Assembly: GCA_029861955.1 (NCBI GenBank)
Contig: JAOTYK010000001.1
Location: forward strand, 62,001 to 126,000
Length of the DNA: 64,000 bases
Direction of reading: 5' to 3'
Origin: Acidobacteriota bacterium
GTDB taxonomy: Bacteria > Acidobacteriota > Polarisedimenticolia > Polarisedimenticolales > Polarisedimenticolaceae
Shown: piece after piece, positions 27,519 to 36,352 of the stretch
How positions within the stretch are numbered: position 1 is the stretch's first letter
Layout: each line of letters begins with the position of its first letter
Position numbers and translations under genes: made by a program
The notes under the pieces: model-generated
Seen by the model: the letters and a program-made list of their open reading frames with translations, nothing else
Told to the model about the DNA's origin: nothing
The model's database searches: none

Positions 27519-27625
27519 TCGTCATCTCGCTCGGTTCGACGACAGTTGAACCGATAGGCGAGGACGGCAAGGCCCGCCAGAACGAGCCAGGATCCGAGAA
27601 TAATGAAGAGTGAGGCGCTGAGCAT
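27515..27625 (-). CDS. 36-residue single-pass membrane peptide, symporter small accessory protein
   Basis: The frame encodes MLSASLFIILGSWLVLAGLA followed by VLAYRFNCRRTERDDD: one transmembrane helix and a basic-then-acidic tail. Its stop overlaps the TTG start of the PutP-like gene. Very small proteins directly upstream of SSS symporters are known as symporter accessory proteins. A perfect TATAAT (27635-27640) sits 9 bases before the ATG and no Shine-Dalgarno sequence is visible, so the mRNA may be leaderless. Too short for standard gene finders. Confidence 0.7.
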   Translation of the reverse strand: MLSASLFIILGSWLVLAGLAVLAYRFNCRRTERDDD

Positions 27626-27674
27626 GAAGGCCGGATTATAGGCGACCGGCCGCCAGGATTCGCCTCAGGTTCGT

Positions 27675-28907
27675 CTACACGCTGAAAACACCGTTTTCGG
27701 GCCGTAGGGTCTCGCCCTCATGTCGGTGGAGGTACTCCGCGATCGAGGTGCGATCCACCGGCCCGCCGAAGCGCTCAAACTCGACACCCATACCGGGAAT
27801 TCGAACCTCGCTGCTGTCATTCGACGTGTCGGTCGGGACCGACCGAACGACACGGCCGATGACATGGACCTTGCGATCGCTTCCCGGCAGCGGGAACGCA
27901 AACGCGCAACGCATGCCGATCTCGATCGGCATCGACGTCTGTACGAAGATACCGCTGGGCGAGAGGTCGCGTGTATAGCCCACCAGCTGGGACTCGGCGC
28001 CATCGAAGTAGACCGGCACCTCGAGGGGCACACGCGGGCGACGAAGGTAACACCAGACGCGATTGCGTCCCATGCTGCGTGCCTCGTCCAGCGCCTCCCG
28101 TGCTCGGGTCATTAACATCGAATCGGACTCGGCATCTGCCGGGAACGAAGCCGCCCCGAGTGAGACCGTGATCTTGGCCTGTTCGTTTTCGATGAATCGG
28201 TAGCCCGCTACGGTCGTCCGGATTCCCGACGCGGCACGACGAGCCTCACCCCGTCCGGCACCCGGAAGGAGGACGACGAAATCGTCGTCACCCAGTCGGC
28301 AGACATGATCTTCGTTTCCGATCGCAACTCGGAGGATTCCCGTCATCCGACGGAGGACGTCGTCGCCGGCAGCCCTCCCGTGCCTGTCGTTGAACTCCCG
28401 CAGGTGATCGATGTCGAGATGGATCAGCGCGAACGGTTTTCCGGTGCGCGCCGCGATGTCGAAATGAGTCGCGAGCTGTCGCTTGAAGCGGTCGGTGTCG
28501 GGTAGGAGGGTTAACGGGTCTCGACCGTCACCGGCCTGGCCCGAGGATTCGGCCGTCGTCGACAGCACGCGAAGGGTGCGGATGATCGTTCGTCGGCCGG
28601 GCCCACTCAGGGGTTCGGCGACGATCTCGATTTCCATGCGCCCGCCATCACGGCAATTGAAGACCAGGCTTCGCTGCTCGCGACTGCCGCCGGTGCGGAG
28701 ATCGCCGTCAAAGAGCGACACGCTGGTCAGGCCGGGGCCTCGTGCGCCACCGGGATCGAGACGGATCTCCTTGCTCTGTCCCACGACATCCATGGCCGGC
28801 CAGCCGGTCAGATTCTCCATCATCTGGTCGAATCCCAGGATGGTGCCCTTGTCGTCGATGATGAACGAGCCTCCCATGGAGTCCCGTCGTCGAGTCGCTT
28901 CGCTCAT
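27675..28907 (-). CDS. PAS-GGDEF(degenerate)-PilZ signalling protein
   Basis: This 410-residue cytoplasmic protein has a PAS-like N-terminus (FIIDDKGTILGFDQMMENLT, about 13-120). A GGDEF domain (about 130-285) follows, with DPLTLLPDTDRFKRQL and signature RLGDDDFVVLLPG. A PilZ domain (about 290-400) contains RRPRVPLEV and DLSPSGIFV, the c-di-GMP-binding RxxxR and D/NxSxxG motifs. The GGDEF signature reads GDDDF, so the second Gly and the Glu are replaced and cyclase activity is doubtful. PilZ suggests it responds to c-di-GMP. ATG 28907 is preceded by AGGGAGA at good spacing; ATG 28928 is weaker. Confidence 0.88.
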   Translation of the reverse strand: MSEATRRRDSMGGSFIIDDKGTILGFDQMMENLTGWPAMDVVGQSKEIRLDPGGARGPGLTSVSLFDGDLRTGGSREQRSLVFNCRDGGRMEIEIVAEPLSGPGRRTIIRTLRVLSTTAESSGQAGDGRDPLTLLPDTDRFKRQLATHFDIAARTGKPFALIHLDIDHLREFNDRHGRAAGDDVLRRMTGILRVAIGNEDHVCRLGDDDFVVLLPGAGRGEARRAASGIRTTVAGYRFIENEQAKITVSLGAASFPADAESDSMLMTRAREALDEARSMGRNRVWCYLRRPRVPLEVPVYFDGAESQLVGYTRDLSPSGIFVQTSMPIEIGMRCAFAFPLPGSDRKVHVIGRVVRSVPTDTSNDSSEVRIPGMGVEFERFGGPVDRTSIAEYLHRHEGETLRPENGVFSV

Positions 28908-29012
28908 TTTTTCTCCCTCTCTCGCCATCGAACTTAGGTTCCGGCCATGAGAGGGGCAAGCCGGCTGACGGAATCGTCATCCGGTGTCGGATTTTCGGAC
29001 TTTTGGCCAATA

Positions 29013-30047
29013 TTAGAGCGGGATCAGCTCGTGCTGGGCGATCCGGCGACGGGTCTCGCCCATCGGGTCGCCGCGCAATTCACGAAGCGCGTAGCGGACG
29101 AACTCCGCCGTCACACGCTTGCGCCAGTGCAGCACGAAGTCGGTGTTGTCCATCGGCTTGGACTGGGTGGCCACCCGGGACGCCGCGGCGTCGATTGACT
29201 CATCGGTGAGCGCGTTGCCGATCAGGCAGGCCGCACCGTCTTCCGAGATTCTCGGTGCCGACGCGACGGCGCCGAGGACGATGCGGGCGTCCTCGATGGT
29301 TCCGTCGCCCGCCTGCTTGACCGCAGCCGCCACCGAGAGGACCGGGAAGTCGAAGGAACCACGACGACGAAGCTTCCAGTAGGTGCTGGCCCAACCCGAC
29401 GATTCCGGAAGCGACACCGAGACGAGGATCTCGTCCGGTCGGCGAGAGAGGTACTGGATGCCGTCATCTTTATAGAGGTCGAGCAGTGCCAATTCTCGCG
29501 AACCCTCCTTCGACACCAGTCGAACCCTGGCGTCGAGCGAGGCCAGGGCTGGGGCCGTATCGGTCGACGACACCGCCAAGCAGCGCTTGCTGGCCGGTGC
29601 GACCCAGCAGGTCTCGCCGTCCTTCTTCATGCAAAACGAAATCGCCTTCCGCCACTCGTAGTTCTGGTCGTAGTAGTTGCAGCGTGTGTCGAGGCAGAGG
29701 TTGCCACCGAGGGTCCCCATGTTTCGTAGATGGGGGGTCGCGACCTGCACCGCCGCCTGCCAGAGTCCGGCGTAGCGCTCGCGGAGGTCATCGTTGCGAA
29801 CGACATCCGTCAAGGTGAGTCCCGCGCCCAGGGTCGCACCGGCCGTCTCGACGTCGTGTTGCCGCAGTTCGTCGATTCCGCGAAGCGCCACGAGCGTACC
29901 GGGTGTCTGTTGGCGTCGCTTCATGTTCGGCAGAAGGTCCGTGCCGCCTGCGATGAGCATGGCGGCGGGCCCCTCGCCGGCAAGGATCTCCGCCGCCTCG
30001 GCGATCGTAGAGGGCGCGTGATAATCGAATCTCGGCAGACGCATCAT
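29013..30047 (-). CDS. hcrB: 4-Hydroxybenzoyl-CoA reductase-like FAD/[4Fe-4S] medium subunit
   Basis: This 344-residue FAD subunit of the xanthine-oxidase family has LIAGGTDLLPNMKRRQQTPG and ATPHLRNMGTLGGNL (FAD-binding loops). A loop with four cysteines, CLDTRCNYYDQNYEW then FCMKKDGETCW then KRCLAV, matches the extra [4Fe-4S] insertion known from the beta subunit of 4-hydroxybenzoyl-CoA reductase and absent from ordinary xanthine dehydrogenases. The start overlaps the large-subunit stop at 30044-30047. The likely role is electron transfer in reductive dehydroxylation of an aromatic CoA ester; the exact substrate is inferred. Confidence 0.82.
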   Translation of the reverse strand: MMRLPRFDYHAPSTIAEAAEILAGEGPAAMLIAGGTDLLPNMKRRQQTPGTLVALRGIDELRQHDVETAGATLGAGLTLTDVVRNDDLRERYAGLWQAAVQVATPHLRNMGTLGGNLCLDTRCNYYDQNYEWRKAISFCMKKDGETCWVAPASKRCLAVSSTDTAPALASLDARVRLVSKEGSRELALLDLYKDDGIQYLSRRPDEILVSVSLPESSGWASTYWKLRRRGSFDFPVLSVAAAVKQAGDGTIEDARIVLGAVASAPRISEDGAACLIGNALTDESIDAAASRVATQSKPMDNTDFVLHWRKRVTAEFVRYALRELRGDPMGETRRRIAQHELIPL

Positions 30048-32508
30048 CGACGGGCTTCCTCCGTCAACTTCGCCGCACGCTTGCGATCCGGATCGTTGAT
30101 GGCCTTGCCGTCGCCGCCTTCCCACGGGGGTGGGACTTGCAACGCCTCGGGCCACTCGATTTCCGGGAACGTCTTGGGGCCGACCCGGGGTTCCTTCCCT
30201 TGTCGTTTCAACTCAAGGGCTTTCGCAATCTTGTCCGGTGTGATTGGGACCTCGTCGATCCGTACGCCGACCGCATCGAAGACGGCGTTGGCGACGGCCG
30301 GCATGATCGGGAGGAGAGGACCCTGCCCCACTTCCTTCGCGCCCATCGGTCCGTTGGGATCCGGTTCTTCCACGAGGATCGTGTGCAGCCTCGGCATGTC
30401 GTGACTGGTCGGGCTCTTGTATTCAAGTAGCGAGGGGATCTTGTGTACAAGCGCCCCCGATAATTTCTTTGGCAGCCGTCGAAAGATCTGCTCCTCCATG
30501 AGTGCCTCACCGAGACCCATGTAGACGCTCCCCTCGACTTGCCCGCGGGCGAGGACGGGGTTGAGCGCACGCCCGATGTCGTGAGCGCACCACACGTCGT
30601 CCACATTCAGCCAACCCGTCGCGGGGTCGACGGTCACGCCGACGATCGCGGCGCTGTAGGAGTAGGCCGCCGACGGGCCCACGCCACCGCCCTTGTAGCG
30701 GGCCGGCGAGCGGGGAGGCGTGTAGGAACCAACGCTCCCGAGTGTGCCGAACCGTTCCTCGGCGGCAATGATCGCATCGCGAAAGGACATCCCGCGGTCA
30801 GGGTCTTCCGTGTCGAACACCCGTCGATCGGCGAACACGAGACGCTCCGCCGGTACGTCGAGCTTGTCCGCGGCCGCCGTTCGCAACGATTCTCTCGCGC
30901 GTTCCGCCGCCTGGATCGCTGCATTCCCCATCATCAACGTGACTCGGCTGGAGTAGGACCCGAGGTCGACCGGGGTCAAGTCCGTGTCGCCGGTCACACA
31001 GCAAATGTCATCCGGGTGCGTCCCGAGGACTTCGGCCACGAGACCTACCAGGACGTCGTCCGAGCCCTGGCCAATCTCAGTGCAGCCACAGAACACCGTC
31101 ACGCCACCACCGCGGTCGAGCTTTATCTGGACTCCGGAGTGCGGCATCTTGTTCCAGTAGATCGGGAGCCCCGCGCCGGAGAGATACGAGCCGCATGCCA
31201 ACCCGACGCCCTTGCCTTCCGGAAGCTTGCCGTGCTTGTTGGACCAGTCGGACGCCGCCGTCACCCGGCGAATGCACTCACCGAGCGCGATGGTGCTGAT
31301 CTTCATGTGGTTCGCGGTCACCGATTGCGCCGGCGCGATCATCTGCAGTCGCATCTCGGCAGGGTCCAGCTTGAGCGAGGCAGCGATCTTGTCCAGTTGA
31401 ACTTCCTGGCCGAAGCGAGGTTGCGGCGTTCCATGTCCACGCTTGGGTCCGCAGGCGGGCTTGTTGGTGAAGACGCGACAGCCGTCGAACCGGTATCGCG
31501 GTAGCTCGTACGTCACCGTCGCGAGCGCGCCGGTGTAGAACGTGCTGGCCACACCGTACGATCCGTATGCCCCGCCGTCGAGAAGCGTCTGGAGGTGCAT
31601 GCCGGTCAGCTTGCCCTCGCTGGTCACGCCCGTTCGAAACTTCATCAGGACCGGGTGCCGGCCACGATGACAGTAAAAAACTTCTTCGCGGTTGAGTGCG
31701 ATCTTGACCGGCCGCCCCAGATCCAGGGCCGCCTTGCAGACCACGATCTCATGGCCGAAGATGTCGCTCTTTCCGCCGAACCCACCCCCGTTGGGACACG
31801 CGATCACACGGATTCTCGCCGGGGGAAGTTCCAGGACTCTCGCCAGGGCGCGATGGACGTAGTGCGGCGTCTGGGTGCTGGACCAGAGGGTCAGTTTTCC
31901 ATCTCGGTCGACGGCTGCAAGCGAGGCGTGTTGCTCGATCGGGAGGTGGGTATTGCCCTCGAAGTAGAACGTGTCCTCGAAGACGTGATCCGACGCGTCG
32001 AGCGCCTCTTCGACGTCGCCGAACTCCAGCGCGACACGTTTATGAATGTTCCCTTCCTCGCCATACTCGTGATGCGGGGTGCCGGCGTCCGCAGGGCCGA
32101 CTCCGGACTGTCGATGGTCTCGAGGGGTTCAAACTCCACATCGATGTGCTCGATCGCTTCCATGGCGACGAGCTCGTCGTCTGCAATCACCGCAGCGACG
32201 GGATCTCCGACGAATCGGACCTTCTCACCGCAGAGCGCCTCCTCGTCCTGACTGACTGGCAAGATCCCGAATTCGATGGGTAGATCCTTACCGGTGAGAA
32301 CATGATGGACGCCCGGATAGTCCAGGGCAGCGCTTACATCGAGTCGCTTGATGAGAGCGTGCGCCACCGGCGAGCGGAGCAGCTTGCAGTGCAGCATCCG
32401 AGGAAGCACCAGGTCGTCGGCGAACAGCGTCTGACCCGTAACCTTGGCGCGACCATCAACACGGCGCCGAGGCTTGCCGACCACCGAAAGCGAATCGCGG
32501 TCGCTCAT
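30044..32508 (-). pseudogene. hcrA: Molybdopterin large subunit of the hydroxybenzoyl-CoA reductase-like enzyme, interrupted by a frameshift
   Basis: The N-terminal part starts MSDRDSLSVVGKPRRRVDG and reads as a normal large subunit (TGKDLPIEFGILPV, GDPVAAVIADDELVAMEAI) up to about 32090. Its frame then becomes nonsense and ends at 31891. The correct continuation, starting EYGEEGNIHKRVALEFGD, lies in another frame and runs without stops into NGGGFGGKSDIFGHE (Mo-cofactor region) and on to the stop at 30044. A single missing C in the CCCC run at 32076-32079 would restore one frame of about 820 residues. All later motifs are intact. This could be a recent mutation or an assembly error. It sits between the 2Fe-2S and FAD subunit genes with four-base overlaps. 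Confidence 0.85.
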
Positions 32509-33026
32509 CGACTTGCCTCCGACCGGGCGGTCATCTTCAGAATGGCGGCTTCCACCGATTCGAAGATCTGCTCATATCCGGTGCAGCGGCAGAGGTTGCC
32601 CGATAGGGCCTCGCGTATCTGCTCTCTGTTCGGCTGCGGGTGCCGTTCCAGCAATGCCTTGGCGGTGAGCAGGATTCCCGGGGTGCAGTAGCCACACTGC
32701 GACCCACCGAGGTCGGCGAACGCCGCCTGCAACGGATGAAGTTCGTTTCCGTCGGCCAGGCCTTCGATCGTGGTGATCTCCCGGCCGGAACACTCCAGTG
32801 CCAACATCAGACACGACAGAAGCGGCTCGCCGTCCACCAGAACGGCACAGGCTCCACACTCGCCGAGCTCGCAGCCATGTTTGGTTCCGGTCAGACCAAG
32901 ATCCTCACGCAGAACTTCGAGCAGCGTCTTGTAGCCGTCGAACAGAACGTCGTGCGTTTCGCCGTTGACCGTCAGAGTCTGACGAACCTTGCGAGGTCGA
33001 TGCATCGGTAGAGATCGATCACTCAT
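32505..33026 (-). CDS. hcrC: [2Fe-2S] small subunit of the hydroxybenzoyl-CoA reductase-like enzyme
   Basis: This 173-residue iron-sulfur subunit has the plant-type cluster motif HGCELGECGACAVLVDGEPLLSC and the second cluster pair GSQCGYCTPG with NLCRCTGY. It passes electrons between the FAD subunit and the molybdenum site. The start is placed at ATG 33026, which overlaps the pcnB stop by 8 bases (ATGAGTGA); a second ATG at 33005 is possible. Its stop overlaps the large-subunit start as ATGA. Confidence 0.9.
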   Translation of the reverse strand: MSDRSLPMHRPRKVRQTLTVNGETHDVLFDGYKTLLEVLREDLGLTGTKHGCELGECGACAVLVDGEPLLSCLMLALECSGREITTIEGLADGNELHPLQAAFADLGGSQCGYCTPGILLTAKALLERHPQPNREQIREALSGNLCRCTGYEQIFESVEAAILKMTARSEASR

Positions 33027-34674
33027 CGGAGGTCTGGTCCTTGTCGTCGGTGTTGCCACCGCCGTCGCGAGGACGTCGCCGACGTCGCCGTCTGCGCGGG
33101 GGGCGTCGCTCCGATTCCTGGGGCTCCTGGCGCTCCTCAGACTCTCGAGGTTCCTGGCGCTCCTCAGGCTCGTGATGGCCGAACTGATCGCCACCGTAGC
33201 GGTCACTGTCCGGTTCGGTCGAGGCCCCATCGGAAGGTGCCGAAGGGAGTGCGGCAAAGAAGTCCAATGGCACCTGCTTTACGGTCGCCTCCGGTTCCGG
33301 CTTGCTACGCGATTCACCGCCACGCTTTCCACGTCGTCCACGTCGCCGTGGGGCGGGGGAGTCGGTCTCCTTGCGAGTCGGCGGCGCCGAGCGCCGTCCC
33401 TCCGGAACCGACTGGCGACCCCAGAATTCGACGGCGCGGGTCAGGTCTCCCCCCAGGTGCCGGGCCATCGATTCAAGCAGCCCGAGTGCCGCCGGGAAGC
33501 AACTGCGTCTCACGATCGCCTGTTTAGTTCGAGGCCGCAATCGCCGCGGCTGGGCCATTCGCACGAGGCTCAGGAGGAGCAGTCGACAGATCTCCTGGTC
33601 CCGGCGTGCGAGTCGTAACCGGCGACCCAGGGGATCCAGCCAACTATTGGCAAGATCGCGGGCGTCTACTCGACGACCCTCGTCGACCGTACCGTCGCCA
33701 CCCCAACCGAAGGGACGGACGAGGAGCGGAAGGAGAAGAACCGTGAGGCTCTCGCCGCCGTCGATTCGCGGAGCCGGTCGTTGATCGATCTCTCTCAGCA
33801 GATGACGCAGGGTCTTCCAGGCCGCCTCGTCGTCGCGATAGGCAGACGCCAACTCGGGGAGGATGACATCGAGGACGCGGGTCCCGCGCAGGAACACGAA
33901 CGAGCGCTCCGCCGCCCCTTCGCGGCAGAACCGATAGATCTCTTCCAGGACCCGCGGCGGCGCGGACTTGTCGATCTCTGTGCCATACGACTTGATGGCA
34001 GTAAGCGTCTCCGTCTCGATCTCGAGGTTGAGACGGGCGGCGAACTTGATCGCGCGAAGAATCCGGATCGGGTCCTCGCGGAGTCGGACCGCAGGATCGC
34101 CGATCGTCCGCACCACACGCCTGCGAAGATCCTCGAGACCATCGGTGTGGTCGATGACCGTCTGCTTGTCGATGTCGTAGAACAGGCCGTTGATGGTGAA
34201 GTCTCGACGGATCGCGTCCTCGGCCGGTGTACCGAAGACGTTGTCGTCGCGAATCAGCAGATCGGCGTCCTTACCGGGCTCGGACGGTGCCTCCTCGAGA
34301 CTCCGAAACGTCGCGACCTCGATGACCTTGCGGTCTTGAAAGTAGATATGGGCCAGCCGGAACCGTCGGCCGATGATCCGCGAGTTGCGAAACAGGCGTT
34401 TGATCTGACCCGGCGTGGCGGACGTCCCGATATCGAAGTCCTTGGGATGTCCGCCGAGAAGGAGATCCCGGACACAGCCGCCGACGAGGTACGCCTCGTG
34501 ACCGTGCCGAACCAGCCGTCGGACGATCTTCACGGCATCCGAATCGAGGTCGCGATCAGGGATCGGCTGTCGAACTCGTATGGGGTTATCGGCCGTCGCG
34601 CGACGATGGCCGGACCGCGAGGCGGACGGTTGTTGTCGCCGACCCCGGATCAGGGAGAGGATCTTCTTGAGCAT
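33019..34674 (-). CDS. pcnB: Poly(A) polymerase I / CCA-adding-type nucleotidyltransferase
   Basis: This 551-residue class II nucleotidyltransferase adds A tails to RNA and so promotes decay. GHEAYLVGGCVRDLLLG and HPKDFDIGTSATPGQIKRLF hold the metal-binding GG..DxD site. IIGRRFRLAHIYF and RRDFTINGLFYD are typical of PcnB rather than CCA transferase. The last 150 residues are low-complexity and charged, with a repeated EERQEP/ESE unit and runs of arginine, probably an RNA-binding tail. AGGA precedes ATG 34674. It is joined to the reductase genes by an 8-base overlap, an unusual partnership with no evident functional link. Confidence 0.88.
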   Translation of the reverse strand: MLKKILSLIRGRRQQPSASRSGHRRATADNPIRVRQPIPDRDLDSDAVKIVRRLVRHGHEAYLVGGCVRDLLLGGHPKDFDIGTSATPGQIKRLFRNSRIIGRRFRLAHIYFQDRKVIEVATFRSLEEAPSEPGKDADLLIRDDNVFGTPAEDAIRRDFTINGLFYDIDKQTVIDHTDGLEDLRRRVVRTIGDPAVRLREDPIRILRAIKFAARLNLEIETETLTAIKSYGTEIDKSAPPRVLEEIYRFCREGAAERSFVFLRGTRVLDVILPELASAYRDDEAAWKTLRHLLREIDQRPAPRIDGGESLTVLLLPLLVRPFGWGGDGTVDEGRRVDARDLANSWLDPLGRRLRLARRDQEICRLLLLSLVRMAQPRRLRPRTKQAIVRRSCFPAALGLLESMARHLGGDLTRAVEFWGRQSVPEGRRSAPPTRKETDSPAPRRRGRRGKRGGESRSKPEPEATVKQVPLDFFAALPSAPSDGASTEPDSDRYGGDQFGHHEPEERQEPRESEERQEPQESERRPPRRRRRRRRPRDGGGNTDDKDQTSDE

Positions 34675-34788
34675 CTACATCCTATCGAGGGCGGCCATGG
34701 AAGCAATATACCAACTTTCCCAAAAAAATGGACCCGCCGGTGCAGGATCTTGCGACCCCCAGGGGAGCGGGTTATCCTCCGTTTCCTG

Positions 34789-35013
34789 ATGAATTCCTCG
34801 CAGCTCATTGCTTATCTCAACGCGATCCAGGTCGGTGACCTGGATGTCATCCGCACCCGGATCCTGGAGGCGAAGCAGGCCTGTGTCGATCTGTCGCAGC
34901 CGGATCTGGCAGAGAAGCTCGCGGAGGCTCTTGCGGCCCTGGATGGCCTCGACACCAAGACCTATCGCCGTCGGATCGAAACGGTGATCTCGCGACTGGG
35001 TCATATCCGCTGA
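34789..35013 (+). CDS. Small hypothetical helical protein
   Basis: This 74-residue protein starts MNSSQLIAYLNAIQVGDLD and continues with amphipathic helices rich in Ala, Leu, Glu and Arg. No family is recognised. The start is set at the only ATG near the end of a longer open frame that otherwise reads antisense through pcnB. The coding pattern and the 6-base distance to the next gene (DUF4126) support it as a real gene. The 114 bases upstream are shared with divergent pcnB and contain an A-rich stretch, CCCAAAAAAATGG. Confidence 0.6.
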   Translation: MNSSQLIAYLNAIQVGDLDVIRTRILEAKQACVDLSQPDLAEKLAEALAALDGLDTKTYRRRIETVISRLGHIR

Positions 35014-35019
35014 TTTCCC

Positions 35020-35607
35020 ATGAGTGAGATCCTACCCATCATCTGGCAGCTCTCCATGGGCGTGAGTCTGGCGGCCTGCGCCGGCTTGCGGGCCTTTCTC
35101 CCGCTGTTCGTCACCGGGCTCGCGGCGCGTCTCGACTGGATTCCACTCCTGGATCGATTCGAGTGGTTGGGGTCCGACGCTACTCTGGTGGTCTTCGGGG
35201 TGGCGGTTCTTCTCGAGGTCGTCGGCGACAAATTTCCCGTCATCGATAATTTCCTCGACTCGGTGGCGTTGTTCGTGAAGCCCATCGCGGGGACGATCCT
35301 GGCCGTTGCTGTCGTCACCGAGTTGGACCCGCTGCTGTCGGTGGTGCTGGGGATCGTCCTCGGTGGCGGCGTCGCAGGGGTGGTTCACGTCGGGAAATCC
35401 AAGGCACGCCTCGCTTCGACCGTCTTTACCGCTGGACTCGGGAACCCCGTCTTGTCGGTTGCAGAGGACGGTGTCGCTCTGGCCGGTGTCTCCGTGGCGC
35501 TCTGGTTTCCCGTGCTGGCGATCGTCCTGATCACGTTGATTGGGCTCGTCATCACCCGTTGGACCCTGAGGCGGGGTTCATCCGGCCCGGATCACGATGC
35601 GGGCTGA
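35020..35607 (+). CDS. DUF4126 family membrane protein
   Basis: This 195-residue integral membrane protein has about five hydrophobic segments. SLAACAGLRAFLPLFVTGL near the N-terminus and AEDGVALAGVSVALWFPVL near the C-terminus are typical of DUF4126 proteins, whose function is unknown. It is flanked closely by small genes on the same strand; its stop overlaps the next start by 11 bases. Confidence 0.75.
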   Translation: MSEILPIIWQLSMGVSLAACAGLRAFLPLFVTGLAARLDWIPLLDRFEWLGSDATLVVFGVAVLLEVVGDKFPVIDNFLDSVALFVKPIAGTILAVAVVTELDPLLSVVLGIVLGGGVAGVVHVGKSKARLASTVFTAGLGNPVLSVAEDGVALAGVSVALWFPVLAIVLITLIGLVITRWTLRRGSSGPDHDAG

Positions 35608-36346
35608 CGGCGGAAGCAGTCGTTGGTGGCAGGGGTGTATCGGTTGTGCCGTGGTGGTCCTCATTGGCGGTGTCATCGGCCTGGTTTCATTGTTCATGCT
35701 CAGTCGTGCGACCACGCGGCAACTGACCGAGCCGGAGCACGGTCTCGAGCGGGCTCTCGAGACGCTGGGCCTCGTCGAGCCGCCGGAGGGCTTCAACTAC
35801 GGCTTCGCCGTTCAGGTGCCGTGGGCCTCGCGTGTCACGATGCTCTCGAGCGAGCCTATCGGCTCCACCCACTGGGACAGTGACGGCAGGCCCGGACAGT
35901 ATCTGCTTGTGACGGAAGTCCGGTCGTCCAAGCTGTGGGAGAGTTGGCTCTCCGATCCCGATGAGTTGTTCGTCGCCGTCGACGAGCAGTTCCGCGACTT
36001 CCTCGAATTCGACATCGGTCCGGGGCAGCTCCTGCGTCAGTCGGGGCCGTCACCGAAGGAGCTACCGGAGCGGATCTACAGGATAAGCGAAGGTGGAGTC
36101 CATCCGACATCGACCGGATGGGGGAGCGTCGCCATCGTTGCGCTGCGATGCACACCGGTCGACCGACCGATAATCCTCGTCTGGGCCCGTGCCATGGTCG
36201 ATGCACCCGACCCGGTCGTGGTAGACGAACTTCTGGTCGGCCCACCGGCGCCGATCGTCGGCTCGGAAGCGGCGGAACTCATCGATCGCGAACTGGACCG
36301 CGAGACGGTGTCGAGGCTGCTGGCATCCTTGCGGCTCTGTCCCTGA
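35597..36346 (+). CDS. Hypothetical membrane-anchored protein
   Basis: This 249-residue protein has one N-terminal transmembrane segment (GCIGCAVVVLIGGVIGLVSL) and a soluble C-terminal domain with no family I recognise. The domain includes GFAVQVPWASRVTMLSSEP and IVALRCTPVDRPIILVWAR, suggesting a beta-rich fold. The gene overlaps DUF4126 by 11 bases and converges with the ABC operon, 6 bases away. Confidence 0.6.
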   Translation: MRADGGSSRWWQGCIGCAVVVLIGGVIGLVSLFMLSRATTRQLTEPEHGLERALETLGLVEPPEGFNYGFAVQVPWASRVTMLSSEPIGSTHWDSDGRPGQYLLVTEVRSSKLWESWLSDPDELFVAVDEQFRDFLEFDIGPGQLLRQSGPSPKELPERIYRISEGGVHPTSTGWGSVAIVALRCTPVDRPIILVWARAMVDAPDPVVVDELLVGPPAPIVGSEAAELIDRELDRETVSRLLASLRLCP

Positions 36347-36352
36347 AGCCGA

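Noticed and set aside
31808-32100. Second selenocysteine or programmed readthrough as the cause of the split large-subunit gene
   Set aside because: There is no in-frame TGA at the break; the two parts are in different frames, so it is a frameshift.
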